From Pectobacterium wasabiae CFBP 3304 (GTDB lineage: Bacteria > Pseudomonadota > Gammaproteobacteria > Enterobacterales > Enterobacteriaceae), in assembly GCF_001742185.1 (NCBI RefSeq), contig NZ_CP015750.1, forward strand, positions 3,472,001-3,536,000: 64,000 nt of DNA, given 5' to 3'. How positions within the stretch are numbered: the stretch's first letter is position 1; each line of letters begins with the position of its first letter. A program made the position numbers and the translations under genes. The notes below the pieces were generated by a model. That model did not search any database. It worked only from the letters and a program-made list of their open reading frames with translations, and was not told the origin of the DNA. Positions 38,338 through 47,510 of this stretch are shown here, piece after piece.

Positions 38338-39490
38338 AATAACTTTGCATATTATCGCTCCACTTTAGCCAGACCATGATGATTGCCGGGGAACGGTGAG
38401 GCCGCATTCATAAATTGATTTACCCGACCCAGCAATTGCCACATATATCGGCACTGATGGTTACGCGTTATGGTTTCGTGCAACGACAGCCACAGCAATT
38501 CTATTGGATTCAGCCACGGCGAATACGTTGGCAGGAACAACAACCGGAACTTCTTATTTTTCTCCAGCCAGCGCTCCACCTTGTGGCTTTTATGGATAAT
38601 GTAGTTATCTACCACTATCGTGAGCGTTTTTGCTCGCCGGTATGTGCGCCGTAATGCCTCTAACAGGTTGATAAATAAATCAGTGCACTTGCTGTTACCG
38701 CCGACATAATGGACTCGCCCCGTGTCCGAATGCAGTGCACCTGCCAGATAATGTTTTTGGTTATGTCCCGGCGTAGTAATACGCTTCTGTTGTCCTTTGA
38801 GCATCCAGTCCGCGCCGATTTTCGGGTTCAGGTCGATATCGACTTCATCCTGATAGAATACCGGATGGTCTGTCTGCTTCCGGGCGACAGCGTGTTCGAT
38901 AGCGAGTCGCTTTTCCTCATAGTGCGGGTCTTTGATTTTCAGTGTCGGTGCGGCTCTGCGCCAGACAATACCCGCTCGTCTCAGGTAGCGGTGCAACGTG
39001 GCGGGATGAAGCGCTACATTAAAAAGCCGATTAACGATAAGTGCCAATAACTCAGTGCTCCAGCGGGAACGCAGCCAGCCAAAGTCCTGAGGGGAACGCT
39101 GAACCAGAAGCGGCAAAATATGCAGGATATCCGCGACTGGCCAACGTGGTTCTCGTCCAGACCTGAGGCTCTTTAATCCTTCAACGCCATGTAAAGTAAA
39201 CCAATTTATCCATCTTCCGACGGATGAGCGAGCGGCACAGAGCAGTCTTGCGACGTCGGTGACGGTCATTCCCCGATGCAGCATCAGTATGGCGATGAGT
39301 CGTCTGGAATGGTTTTTATCGCGAGTCTGCTGGGCTTCTTTACGCATTAGTCGTCGTTCTTCATCAGGGATTGCTGCTATGATCGGCATCGCTCAGTCCG
39401 GTTGGTGATTTGTTTTGATTTGGCGATTGATCAGATCGCATAACTCGGACTGAGTTCCCTTCAAGTGATCTACTATTTGGCGAAGCTATT
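38338..39490 (-). mobile_element. Complete IS630-type insertion sequence
   Basis: The ends AATAACTTTGC (left) and GGCGAAGCTATT (right) are imperfect inverted repeats. The element is flanked by TA on both sides within CTA...TAG, i.e. insertion into a CTAG target with TA duplication, the known preference of IS630. The length of 1153 bases and the intact transposase indicate a complete, possibly active copy. Confidence 0.88.
38352..39389 (-). CDS. IS630-family transposase
   Basis: The 345-residue transposase has an N-terminal helix-turn-helix (MTVTDVARLLCAARSSVGRWINWF) and a DDE catalytic domain. The catalytic residues are FYQDEVDID (first Asp), VVDNYIIHKS (second) and PTYSPWLNPIELLW with the Glu. 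The frame is full-length and unbroken. It fills most of the insertion element. Confidence 0.95.
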   Translation of the reverse strand: MPIIAAIPDEERRLMRKEAQQTRDKNHSRRLIAILMLHRGMTVTDVARLLCAARSSVGRWINWFTLHGVEGLKSLRSGREPRWPVADILHILPLLVQRSPQDFGWLRSRWSTELLALIVNRLFNVALHPATLHRYLRRAGIVWRRAAPTLKIKDPHYEEKRLAIEHAVARKQTDHPVFYQDEVDIDLNPKIGADWMLKGQQKRITTPGHNQKHYLAGALHSDTGRVHYVGGNSKCTDLFINLLEALRRTYRRAKTLTIVVDNYIIHKSHKVERWLEKNKKFRLLFLPTYSPWLNPIELLWLSLHETITRNHQCRYMWQLLGRVNQFMNAASPFPGNHHGLAKVER

Positions 39491-39493
39491 TAG

Positions 39494-40041
39494 AGTACAG
39501 GTTGTCGCTGTGTTAGCAGTAGGCAACCGCTCTATTGGCTGGAATAGCTTTGCTGAATAAATCGAATTTTTGTCGGATTGCCGGTTCAGATCGTTAGGTT
39601 GTACTTTAATAATTCTAGGTTCCTGCCAGATCCACGATGGAAAAATAAACGTTTTAAATCACCCACTCTTACTGTCTGAGTATCATTAAATGCCCATGTT
39701 TGTCATTCTGTGAATGTCGCTGTATTCGTCATACTTCAACCTGTTTGTGCATTAGCTGCGTTACCTGACACACTTCTCCCTAACGAGTCAGCGCATAGCG
39801 TTGTTAAAAATGCTAACGTTTTGTCATGCCACCCGGATTATTTTGGGCATAGGTGAAGTATGGCACAATAGTATAGGGTATGATAACGTTAGGAAAAGCG
39901 TCTGTGTTGTTCGCTATATTATGTGGTAGAAATAAACCACACCGAATATTGATGAACTTAATTATCAATAAAAATATCGAATTAATGCATTGCGGATATT
40001 ATTTTAATTATTGTTAATAATCACTGCCAAGGATGAGAATG
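39494..40041. other. AT-rich gene-free stretch right of the IS
   Basis: No gene is supported here. The joint with the IS is followed by a local hairpin GGTTG/CAACC (39500-39528) containing TAGCAGTAGGC, shared with 2334-2344. Around 39730-39790, CATACTTCAACCTG with GCATTAGCTGCGTTACC looks like a decayed enterobacterial intergenic repeat. Confidence 0.35.
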
Positions 40042-40503
40042 ATGAGTTGGGATATATTTTTACAAGCGCATGAAGATGGCGGGGTTGGGTATTTTCCTCT
40101 ATCGATTTTTTTTGAGTCATTCGGTACTGCTATTACCTATTCTAAGATAGAAGGAAATGGATGCTGTATCGTTTTAGAATACCACAATCCAGATGCGGAA
40201 AAATATAACATTGTACCAATCAGTAGCGCGGAAATTGATATTGAAATTGAACTTATTGACAATATCCAGATGCTATCTGCTTTTTCCGTGAATCGTCCAC
40301 CGGGGCATGATGATTTTTGGCAAGGATTATGTAATATATTAAAAGTAACATCGTCTGCGCTTTTCTGGGGCGGTGATGGTAACTGTTTAGCTGTTGGGAG
40401 AGAAGAGACGATTAAACATCTTCCAGAGTCGATGATTGAGGCATTAGGTGCACCAACCGTTGTATCAAATTATCAAGATATTTTTAGAATGATACGATCG
40501 TGA
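40042..40503 (+). CDS. Hypothetical cytoplasmic protein
   Basis: The 153-residue acidic protein begins MSWDIFLQAHEDGG. That opening resembles small proteins of unknown function with MSWDVF N-termini. The remaining sequence shows alternating strands and helices, with no signal or membrane segment. AAGG lies 9 bases before this ATG; ATGs at 40033 and 40039 are too close to it. It is AT-rich and isolated. An immunity-protein role is possible but unsupported. Confidence 0.6.
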   Translation: MSWDIFLQAHEDGGVGYFPLSIFFESFGTAITYSKIEGNGCCIVLEYHNPDAEKYNIVPISSAEIDIEIELIDNIQMLSAFSVNRPPGHDDFWQGLCNILKVTSSALFWGGDGNCLAVGREETIKHLPESMIEALGAPTVVSNYQDIFRMIRS

Positions 40504-40540
40504 TGCGGATAAACCTCGTTGACGTTCTTCTTGACCGATT

Positions 40541-40572
40541 AAAGCCAGATTTGAATTGTTAAATCTGGCTTT
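40541..40572. terminator. Bidirectional terminator between convergent genes
   Basis: AAAGCCAGATTT (40541-40552) and AAATCTGGCTTT (40561-40572) form a perfect 12-base stem with A and T tracts on either side. Confidence 0.85.
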
Positions 40573-40613
40573 AATCATCACTGTCAGGAGAAGAATATTC
40601 TTATTTCTGATCG

Positions 40614-42035
40614 CTATTTCACAATAACATCGCGGAAAGTAAAGCGTTGTTTCTGACCTGATTTTTGGTAGCCGATACGCACGAAGATACCTAAATTTTC
40701 GATGTAGGCATAATCACTGCTCATTGGCACGCCATCTCCACGGTTATCTGTACAAATGATTTCAAGATAACGCCCTGTGAACGCTGAACTCATATCTTTA
40801 GCATTGGACCATTTTTTATCAGCCTGACACTGCTGACTTGTTGATTTATTGTCGCTGCCCATGCTTTTCCATTGATATTCAGCCCCTTCTTTTGGGGGAA
40901 GGGAGAAGGTATTCTCGAGTTTTTGGCTAACAACGGGGGAGGGGGCGATGGAATCCCATTTCTTTAATTCAACAATATTAAATAAGCGTTGATGTTGTGT
41001 ATAAAATGGAACACCACCAAGCGTTAATTTATCCAGCGTCAATGTTGTCCCATCCGGTTGACGAGCGATTATCGTGGCTGAGTGCATGCTAATATTCATT
41101 TCTTCGTCGTCGGGTGATACTTGAGTATAAGCCAGTTGCTGGAAGGCCTTAGGTTGGGGAGCATTGGCTAACGCTTTCTCAATGACCGTCGTTACTTCTT
41201 TGGCGAGAGGATAATTTTGTAAGTACGTAGGATCATTTTTTTCAAAATTGGGTAACGTGAGTTGATTATCCGCCAGTGCTTTTTCGCGAAGCATTAATGT
41301 CCCTGTGCTTTTAAGTTGATGAATATCGCGAATGGCACAAAGTTTTTTTGATATTTCAACCTTTTCTTGACCAAGGGGGATGAAATTATCTTCAGCCGTA
41401 GCTGTGTAGTCTGTAATCAATCCTTGGTTATCTATGAAATAACTGTTTATCTCTTTACCTTGGTTGTTTTTACAGTTCAGGATCATGTCCTGAATCTTGA
41501 TAGAATATGGCGCGGCATATTTTTTATCTTTATAGGTTAAGGCATAGTCGGTTGCCAAACGTATTTTCAGGATTTCCCCTTCGCGTTTACTCTTGCTAAC
41601 GTCAACAAAATATTGATCTTGTAAGTCATTTTTAATGGAAAGATCAACCCATTGCGGGGCTGGAATAGTTTGATGGCAAACATCCAATTCGGGCTTTGTC
41701 TTGAGTAAACTGTTTTCATCGGGCTCAAAAGGTACACCGGGGATGTAACGAAGAAGGGAGTTTGTCCCATAAACTCGAATATCCGATCGGGTTGATGAGG
41801 TCACTGTAGAAAATAATAGCGTTTTCTTATCCGTTGTACAGTCAGCGTTCAACCATGATTCGTTAACTTCGCCTGTGTACATTGCTATGCGATAAAGCAC
41901 ATTAATGCTTTTTCCTACCTGAACCGTGCTATCGGGGACCCAGTCTACGCTTTTTAACATTTCTTGTGGCGAGGGAAGGGCGAAAGCCGAGGAAGATAGC
42001 ATCAACCCGACAGAAATTGCGGTTAACCGATTCAT
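40614..42035 (-). CDS. Secreted hypothetical protein, 473 residues
   Basis: The signal peptide MNRLTAISVGLMLSSSAFA is clear, followed by a mixed alpha/beta body with six or more cysteines (suggesting periplasmic disulphides). Recognisable segments are LPSPQEMLKSVDWVP at the mature N-terminus and FTGRYLEIICTDNRGDGVP near the end. I do not recognise the family. It is transcribed alone, opposite the next small genes. Confidence 0.7.
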   Translation of the reverse strand: MNRLTAISVGLMLSSSAFALPSPQEMLKSVDWVPDSTVQVGKSINVLYRIAMYTGEVNESWLNADCTTDKKTLLFSTVTSSTRSDIRVYGTNSLLRYIPGVPFEPDENSLLKTKPELDVCHQTIPAPQWVDLSIKNDLQDQYFVDVSKSKREGEILKIRLATDYALTYKDKKYAAPYSIKIQDMILNCKNNQGKEINSYFIDNQGLITDYTATAEDNFIPLGQEKVEISKKLCAIRDIHQLKSTGTLMLREKALADNQLTLPNFEKNDPTYLQNYPLAKEVTTVIEKALANAPQPKAFQQLAYTQVSPDDEEMNISMHSATIIARQPDGTTLTLDKLTLGGVPFYTQHQRLFNIVELKKWDSIAPSPVVSQKLENTFSLPPKEGAEYQWKSMGSDNKSTSQQCQADKKWSNAKDMSSAFTGRYLEIICTDNRGDGVPMSSDYAYIENLGIFVRIGYQKSGQKQRFTFRDVIVK

Positions 42036-42165
42036 TTTTAATTCCTTTTCACTAACCCATAGACGCGAAGATGTTACCCGAAGAGTAAATTTGAAAGCCA
42101 GTCATTCATCCACTTCACAGTAATATACCCAATTTCAGGTGCACATACGCTGAGCGAGGGAGCCT

Positions 42166-42384
42166 GTGAAGGCGAGTTTCATTTGTCCCATTGAGTACAA
42201 TAGGGTAAGTGTGGAACCTTTCCAGAATCCCTACTCTTTTTACGTAGCTGAACATTTGAGCAAGCTGAAAATGACGACGCTATTCCATCAATTAAAAAAG
42301 GATGTTTTCATCGAAAATCCTATGTTAGGGCGTTTTTGCCTAGAGGCATTGAATGTTTGCAACGACAGAGAGGGAAAGATATGA
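42166..42384 (+). CDS. Possible small leader gene coupled to the next gene
   Basis: An open frame of 72 codons from a GTG (or 37 from the ATG at 42271) ends in TGA overlapping the next start (ATGA, 42381-42384). The overlap suggests coupling, but the ribosome site is weak and the sequence has no recognised family. It could be a chance frame. Confidence 0.35.
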   Translation: MKASFICPIEYNRVSVEPFQNPYSFYVAEHLSKLKMTTLFHQLKKDVFIENPMLGRFCLEALNVCNDREGKI

Positions 42385-42860
42385 AAATTGAGAGTGGAGA
42401 AAATAACCTTTTTACGCATCGTTCTTCGATGGCTAATTCAACGGTTCAGACCGGTAGTCGAGCCTCGTTTGCTGCTATTTTGGCGGGGAAAACACAGGAA
42501 ACGAGCGTAAATAACGCCCCTGCCTCTTCTGCTAAGACTAAGCAATACGATTTCACAAATATGACGCCACAAGAGCTGAATGAAACGGTCAATAGCCTGA
42601 TTCAGAGTGGGCAGATGGATCTTGATGAATCATCATCACTATTGGGTTTTATGGCTCCAACGGCATTGTCTAAAGTTGTTTACGACGGCACTGCACCCGC
42701 TTCGCCACGCCAACCGATGAACGTGTTCTCCAAAATTCAAGAAGGCATTGATGGGGCGTTATCGCGTAATGAAAAGGCGAGCGCAGAAAGCCTGCAACGA
42801 GCTGCTGATGCTTTGCTTCGTTTTCAGGATAAAGCCGTAAAAGTTACTCTTTCCGCGTAA
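42381..42860 (+). CDS. Hypothetical 159-residue protein
   Basis: The gene follows a good AGGGAAAGAT site. The protein has a Ser/Asn-rich N-terminus, then YDFTNMTPQELNETVNSLIQSGQMDLDESSSLLGFM and an Ala-rich helical tail with ADALLRFQDKAV. The layout recalls the protein at 35625-36272 (disordered start, then charged helical body), and I have a general impression of similar proteins in Pseudomonas. No signal peptide. Function unknown. Confidence 0.65.
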   Translation: MKIESGENNLFTHRSSMANSTVQTGSRASFAAILAGKTQETSVNNAPASSAKTKQYDFTNMTPQELNETVNSLIQSGQMDLDESSSLLGFMAPTALSKVVYDGTAPASPRQPMNVFSKIQEGIDGALSRNEKASAESLQRAADALLRFQDKAVKVTLSA

Positions 42861-42920
42861 TGAATAAGGCCAAATGTAACAATTTGGCGGCGAGTGCGAT
42901 ACACTTCGGCTATCTTATCA

Positions 42921-43367
42921 ATGGAGTACGATAGCGAATCATTCGGCGTGAGCGTTAAACGAGTAGCCGCCTGGCTGGCCATTTTTTCTATGATGATGCT
43001 GTTTATTGCTCCTCTGATTTCAAAATCACTGGTGCAGTTATCAGCCTGTCAGGTATCGACTCACGCTATGCCTATGTCGCAGCAGCATCATGCCGCACAT
43101 GAGCATGATGCATGCCATCACGGCGGTACGCCACATAATCTGATGATGTCTAGCGTTGGGCTTTCGCCGATGGAGGATATTGCCTGCGGATATTGCCAAC
43201 TGTTGGTGCATTTGCCGCTTATTCTTTCGGTCGTATTGCCGCTGCTTTGGCTGCTATTGTCCGCTCACCGACCGACGTATTTCCCTGATTTTGTTTGCCC
43301 AACGTTATTCCGACCTTATTGCTCACAACGTGCTCGTGCGCCTCCTGAGGCGGTTTCTTTGTTTTGA
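42921..43367 (+). CDS. DUF2946-type His-rich membrane protein
   Basis: This 148-residue protein has one N-terminal hydrophobic segment (AWLAIFSMMMLFIAPLIS), a His-rich periplasmic stretch QQHHAAHEHDACHHGG and a second hydrophobic segment. The CGYCQLL motif is typical of DUF2946, often found next to TonB-dependent copper receptors. It is probably a metal-binding accessory. The ATG at 42921 has no strong ribosome site; an upstream GTG at 42894 is an alternative. Confidence 0.75.
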   Translation: MEYDSESFGVSVKRVAAWLAIFSMMMLFIAPLISKSLVQLSACQVSTHAMPMSQQHHAAHEHDACHHGGTPHNLMMSSVGLSPMEDIACGYCQLLVHLPLILSVVLPLLWLLLSAHRPTYFPDFVCPTLFRPYCSQRARAPPEAVSLF

Positions 43368-43476
43368 CTTTTTTTAATTAACGATATTTGTCGGCGTACT
43401 CCCTTATGGTCGAGCGATCTCCCCATAGGTGTTTTGCCGTGCGTCGTTATGGCATAAGAAACCGTAAGGCAACACG

Positions 43477-45486
43477 ATGAAAAAAATTGAACTGATATAC
43501 ACGCCCGCCGCTTCTCTAGTGCTGGTGGCGTTATCTTCTTTACCTGTGATGGCACAGGGCGATCACGATCATTCCGCGTCTCACGCCACGCTAAATGAGG
43601 ATGCCGTGATGGTGGTAACAGCCCCTGAAATTTCTCCGCTCACGCTGGTGACCTCACCGAAAACACCGCGCCAGCCAGTACCTGCCAGCGATGGTTCGGA
43701 TTATCTGAAAACCATTCCTGGATTCTCACAAATACGCAACGGTGGAACGAATGGCGATCCTGTTTTCCGGGGTATGTTTGGATCACGACTGCGTATTCTT
43801 TCCAATAATGGTGAGATGTTGGGCGCCTGTCCGTCACGTATGGATGCACCGAGTTCGTACATCTCACCCGAAAGCTATGATCTGTTAACGTTAACCAAAG
43901 GGCCGCAGACCGTATTGTGGGGGGCGGGAAACTCAGCGGGAACCGTGCGGTTTGAGCGGACGCCGCCGCGTTTTAATGAGCCAGGAATACAGGGCAATGC
44001 CAGCGTGTTGGCGGCATCAAACGATCGTCATGATGAAAATGCCGATATTAGCTTCGGGAGTGAAGAGGGCTATGTTCGACTGATTGGTAATAAATCACAG
44101 TCGGGTGATTACAAAGATGGCGATGGAAAACGCGTGGCATCAAAGTGGGATAAATGGAATGCGGATGTGGCGCTCGGTTGGACGCCAGACAGCGATACCT
44201 TGTTGGAACTGACCGCAGGCAAAGGCGATGGGGAAGCACGCTACGCCGGACGTGGCATGGATGGTTCGCAATTTAAGCGTGAGAGTTTGGGTATCCGCGC
44301 CGAGAAATCAAATATAGGGAGCGTGTTCGAGAAGCTTGAGGCGAGTGCGTACTATAACTATGCCGACCACGTTATGGATAATTACACGCTGCGATCACCA
44401 AGCGGCATGGGGATGATGGGGATGCCTATGGCCAGTCAACTGGATAGAAAAACGGTTGGCGGACGGATGATGGCGACGTGGATATGGTCCGACTACGAGC
44501 TGAAAAGCGGAGCGGATATGCAAACGAATACGCATCGCCGCTGGCGAAATGATAGCTGGAAGAAAGATGCGCAATTTAACACCTATGGCGTCTTCAGCGA
44601 GCTCACCTGGCAGGCCACTGGTCAGAGTAAGGTCATAGGAGGAACGCGCCTTGATAAAACCAAGGTCGAGAATGACACGGGCACTGGTGCGAGCGAACGT
44701 CATGATACGTTGCCAGCAGGTTTTATCCGCGTTGAGCATACGCTGGCCGATAGCCCGATAATGCTGTACGCAGGTGTTGGTTACACCGAGCGTTTTCCTG
44801 ACTATTGGGAGCTTTTCTCGCCGACCTACGGGCCAGGCAGAACGCAGAGTGCATTTGATCATGTTAAAACCGAGAAAACGACTCAGCTCGATATCGGCGC
44901 ACAGTACAGCGGCGAACGACTGAACAGTTGGGTTTCTGCCTATGCGGGACGGGTTAATGATTTTATCCTGTTCCGCTATGATCCGATGAATGCCAGAGTC
45001 AGCGAGGCGGATAATGTTAATGCGACCATCATGGGGGGAGAAACGGGATTCAGCTATAAATTAACGGATAGCTGGAAAACGGACGCCAGTCTAGCGTATT
45101 CCTGGGCGAAGAATACCGATGACCATCGACCGCTACCGCAAATTCCGCCGCTGGAGGCGCGGTTGGGATTATCGTGGGAAAAAGGGAATTGGAGTAGCAC
45201 GGGTTTGCTACGTCTGGTGAGTCAGCAAAATAGGGTCGCGATTAGCGAAGGTAATGTTGTCGGGAAAGACTTTGATAATAGTCCTGGCTTCGCGATTTTT
45301 TCGGCCAATGCGACGTATCGCGTCAACCAATACGTTAAATTGAGTACGGGTGTCGATAACCTATTTAACACCACTTACAACGAACACCTCAACCTTGCTG
45401 GTAATAGCAGTTTCGGTTATTCGGCCAACACGTCCGTAAATGAACCGGGTCGAACCTATTGGGCGAAGGTGAATGTCACCTTCTGA
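43477..45486 (+). CDS. TonB-dependent copper receptor (OprC/NosA-like)
   Basis: The 669-residue outer-membrane receptor has a signal peptide (to PVMAQ) and a His-rich mature start GDHDHSASHATL. The plug domain (about 45-170) has TKGPQTVLWGAGNSAG, and the C-terminal 22-strand barrel ends in PGRTYWAKVNVTF with the terminal Phe. Met-rich GMGMMGMPMASQL within the barrel fits copper. It belongs to the OprC/NosA branch. It follows the DUF2946 gene by 109 bases. Confidence 0.88.
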   Translation: MKKIELIYTPAASLVLVALSSLPVMAQGDHDHSASHATLNEDAVMVVTAPEISPLTLVTSPKTPRQPVPASDGSDYLKTIPGFSQIRNGGTNGDPVFRGMFGSRLRILSNNGEMLGACPSRMDAPSSYISPESYDLLTLTKGPQTVLWGAGNSAGTVRFERTPPRFNEPGIQGNASVLAASNDRHDENADISFGSEEGYVRLIGNKSQSGDYKDGDGKRVASKWDKWNADVALGWTPDSDTLLELTAGKGDGEARYAGRGMDGSQFKRESLGIRAEKSNIGSVFEKLEASAYYNYADHVMDNYTLRSPSGMGMMGMPMASQLDRKTVGGRMMATWIWSDYELKSGADMQTNTHRRWRNDSWKKDAQFNTYGVFSELTWQATGQSKVIGGTRLDKTKVENDTGTGASERHDTLPAGFIRVEHTLADSPIMLYAGVGYTERFPDYWELFSPTYGPGRTQSAFDHVKTEKTTQLDIGAQYSGERLNSWVSAYAGRVNDFILFRYDPMNARVSEADNVNATIMGGETGFSYKLTDSWKTDASLAYSWAKNTDDHRPLPQIPPLEARLGLSWEKGNWSSTGLLRLVSQQNRVAISEGNVVGKDFDNSPGFAIFSANATYRVNQYVKLSTGVDNLFNTTYNEHLNLAGNSSFGYSANTSVNEPGRTYWAKVNVTF

Positions 45487-45510
45487 TTCGTTGTAGCATT
45501 CGGATAAACT

Positions 45511-45543
45511 GCACCGTAATCATTCTCTGACGGATTACGGTGC
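45511..45543 (+). terminator. Probable terminator after the copper receptor
   Basis: GCACCGTAATC (45511-45521) and GATTACGGTGC (45533-45543) form an 11-base stem. The downstream T content is low (GGTTCGG), so strength is uncertain. Confidence 0.6.
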
Positions 45544-45683
45544 GGTTCGGGTGGCGATACGCCGCGTGAAACATGCACTTTCATTCTCTCTGCGAAGATT
45601 AGTCTCAATTATTTCGACACATGCTGACAAATCCCGGGTGCTGAACTATTTTCATAAGTAATTATCACGTTACGGAGGTTGAT

Positions 45684-45851
45684 ATGGGATTTTGGCGCAT
45701 CGTACTGACTATTCTTCTGCCACCGCTGGGCGTGTTATTGGGGAAAGGGATTGGTTGGGCATTTATTCTGAATATTATTTTGACGCTGTTAGGCTATTTT
45801 CCCGGTTTGGTGCATGCGTTTTGGGTGCAGACAAAAGACGATGGGATTTAA
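45684..45851 (+). CDS. Pmp3/YqaE family small membrane protein
   Basis: The 55-residue protein has two hydrophobic helices (VLTILLPPLGVLLG and AFILNIILTLLGYFPGLVHAFWV), the standard Pmp3 layout with the PPLGV motif. These proteins are linked to membrane potential and salt or cold stress. ACGGAGG precedes the ATG. It is followed by a strong terminator. Confidence 0.9.
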   Translation: MGFWRIVLTILLPPLGVLLGKGIGWAFILNIILTLLGYFPGLVHAFWVQTKDDGI

Positions 45852-45883
45852 TGGCTGAAAAAGCTGAACGACGATTGTGACGA

Positions 45884-45921
45884 AATAATGGGGAGGCATG
45901 TTGGCCTTCCCATTATTTTTT
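45884..45921. terminator. Terminator after the Pmp3 gene
   Basis: AATAATGGGGAGGC pairs with GCCTTCCCATTATT (45904-45917, one G-T pair), then T5 with an A tract on the other side. It probably serves both convergent genes. Confidence 0.85.
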
Positions 45922-45942
45922 ACGTACGTGCAAGATTGGCAA

Positions 45943-47364
45943 TTAATAATAACCAATCAGTTTCCACCACACTAAGCCGACGATAAAGATCAGAGCGACG
46001 TTAAACGTGACGATGCAGAAATTGATTTTATAGAAACGGTGGCGTTCAAAATATCCCTGAGCAAAGTAGATAGGGCCGGGGCCGCCACCGTATTCGGTAT
46101 TTCCCCACATCAGGTTACTAAAAATCCCAAAACAGATGGCGACCATCATGGGCGGTGCGCCTGCGGCTATGGCGGTAGCGGCGAAGGGCGCATAAAGCGC
46201 GGCGACGTGACCAGAGGCGGTAGCAAACAGATAATGCACATAGATATAGAGAATGCCGAGAATAACAAAGGTTTCCATCGCGCCGAAGCCCTGTATGGAA
46301 TTACCCAGCTTGACGGTCATCCACTTAATGAAGCCAAGGTCAGACAGCCCCGCGGCGAGGCTGATAATGACGCTGAACCAGATTACAGTATCCCAGGCTG
46401 CGCGATCGCTTAGAACCTCTTTCCACTGGACGGCCTGAGTGACGAACAGATAGGCAACTAGTGCCAGCCCGACGGATGTAGCAGAGAAGCCCGTGATTAG
46501 GCTGGTGCCCCAGCCAAGCAGCGCAAGCACAAAGCCAAACGCCACTTTTTTCTCTGCCGATTTCATGTTCCCCAATTCCGTCAGTGACCGGCGTCCCATC
46601 TCCTTGGCTTCTGGCGTTTTTTTCAATTCCGGGTTCAGTATTTTGTAGACCAGCAATGGCATCAGACAGAAGCAGCACATGGCTGGCACGACAGCCGCAA
46701 TAAACCAGCCGCCCCAGGTAATATCCACGCCTAATGAGGTTTTTGCCAGGCTGCCAACGAGCGGGTTGGCGGCCATGCCAGTGAGGAAAATCGCGCCAGT
46801 GATCGGCGTAAACTGAAAGCAGACCATGATCAGAAAATCCCCGATCTTTTTACCGCTAACGCCGGGTGTTGAGCCTAATACTTCATTAATTGAACGTGCG
46901 ATGGGAAAGATAATTCCGCCCGAACGCGCGGTGACGGATGGCATGGCAGGCGCCATGATCAGGTCGGATACGCCCAGTGAATAAGCGATCCCCAAACTGC
47001 TTCCACCGAATAGCGACAGCATTTTGTAGGCGATACGTTTTCCCAACCCGGATGTGACAAAGCCCAGCGAGAGGATATAGGCGCAGAAGATGAGCCAGAC
47101 GGTGCCGCTGGAAAAACCGGCTAGTGCTTTCGCTTCTGTTAATGTTCCCGTGAAAATGGTGATGCAAAGGACAAGTAGCATAATCGCGCCCGATGGCAGA
47201 GGCTGCGTCAATATCGCTGCGATAGTGGCGGCAAAAATCGCAAACATATGCCATGCCTGTGGCGTAAGGCCATCAGGAACCGGAGAAAACCAGATAATCA
47301 GGCCCAGCAGGAGAGGAATAATAACCGCGACTATTTTTTTCTTGGTGGAGGATTCGGATGACAT
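45943..47364 (-). CDS. DASS-family dicarboxylate/anion transporter
   Basis: The 473-residue protein has 11-12 hydrophobic helices. The divalent anion:sodium symporter motifs are SLGVSDLIMAPAMPSVTARSGGI and NPLVGSLAKTSLGVDITWGGWFIA, with a C-terminal GNTEYGGGPGPIYFAQGYF. The nearest group is CitT/TtdT-like di- or tricarboxylate transporters. It lies downstream of the lyase, with a 146-base gap holding a hairpin, and is likely its substrate importer. Confidence 0.85.
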   Translation of the reverse strand: MSSESSTKKKIVAVIIPLLLGLIIWFSPVPDGLTPQAWHMFAIFAATIAAILTQPLPSGAIMLLVLCITIFTGTLTEAKALAGFSSGTVWLIFCAYILSLGFVTSGLGKRIAYKMLSLFGGSSLGIAYSLGVSDLIMAPAMPSVTARSGGIIFPIARSINEVLGSTPGVSGKKIGDFLIMVCFQFTPITGAIFLTGMAANPLVGSLAKTSLGVDITWGGWFIAAVVPAMCCFCLMPLLVYKILNPELKKTPEAKEMGRRSLTELGNMKSAEKKVAFGFVLALLGWGTSLITGFSATSVGLALVAYLFVTQAVQWKEVLSDRAAWDTVIWFSVIISLAAGLSDLGFIKWMTVKLGNSIQGFGAMETFVILGILYIYVHYLFATASGHVAALYAPFAATAIAAGAPPMMVAICFGIFSNLMWGNTEYGGGPGPIYFAQGYFERHRFYKINFCIVTFNVALIFIVGLVWWKLIGYY

Positions 47365-47426
47365 AGCGTCTCCTTAATCGTGCAAGCAATGGTTATCCGC
47401 CATCGTTCCCGGCAACAGAGAGCCTG

Positions 47427-47455
47427 CCCAGACGCGTTATTATCTTGCGTCTGGG
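47427..47455 (-). repeat. Intercistronic hairpin between lyase and transporter genes
   Basis: CCCAGACGC and GCGTCTGGG (47427-47435, 47447-47455) form a perfect 9-base stem. No T tract follows, so it is more likely an mRNA-stability or processing element than a terminator. Confidence 0.7.
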
Positions 47456-47510
47456 GGATATCGATCTCAGCCTGTGAATTAGGGAGATACCGGATAATTA
47501 CCGGTGATGA

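Noticed and set aside
42200..42230. Possible hrp box (GGAACC) upstream of 42381
   Set aside because: GGAACC is present but no CCAC follows at the required 15-16 base spacing.
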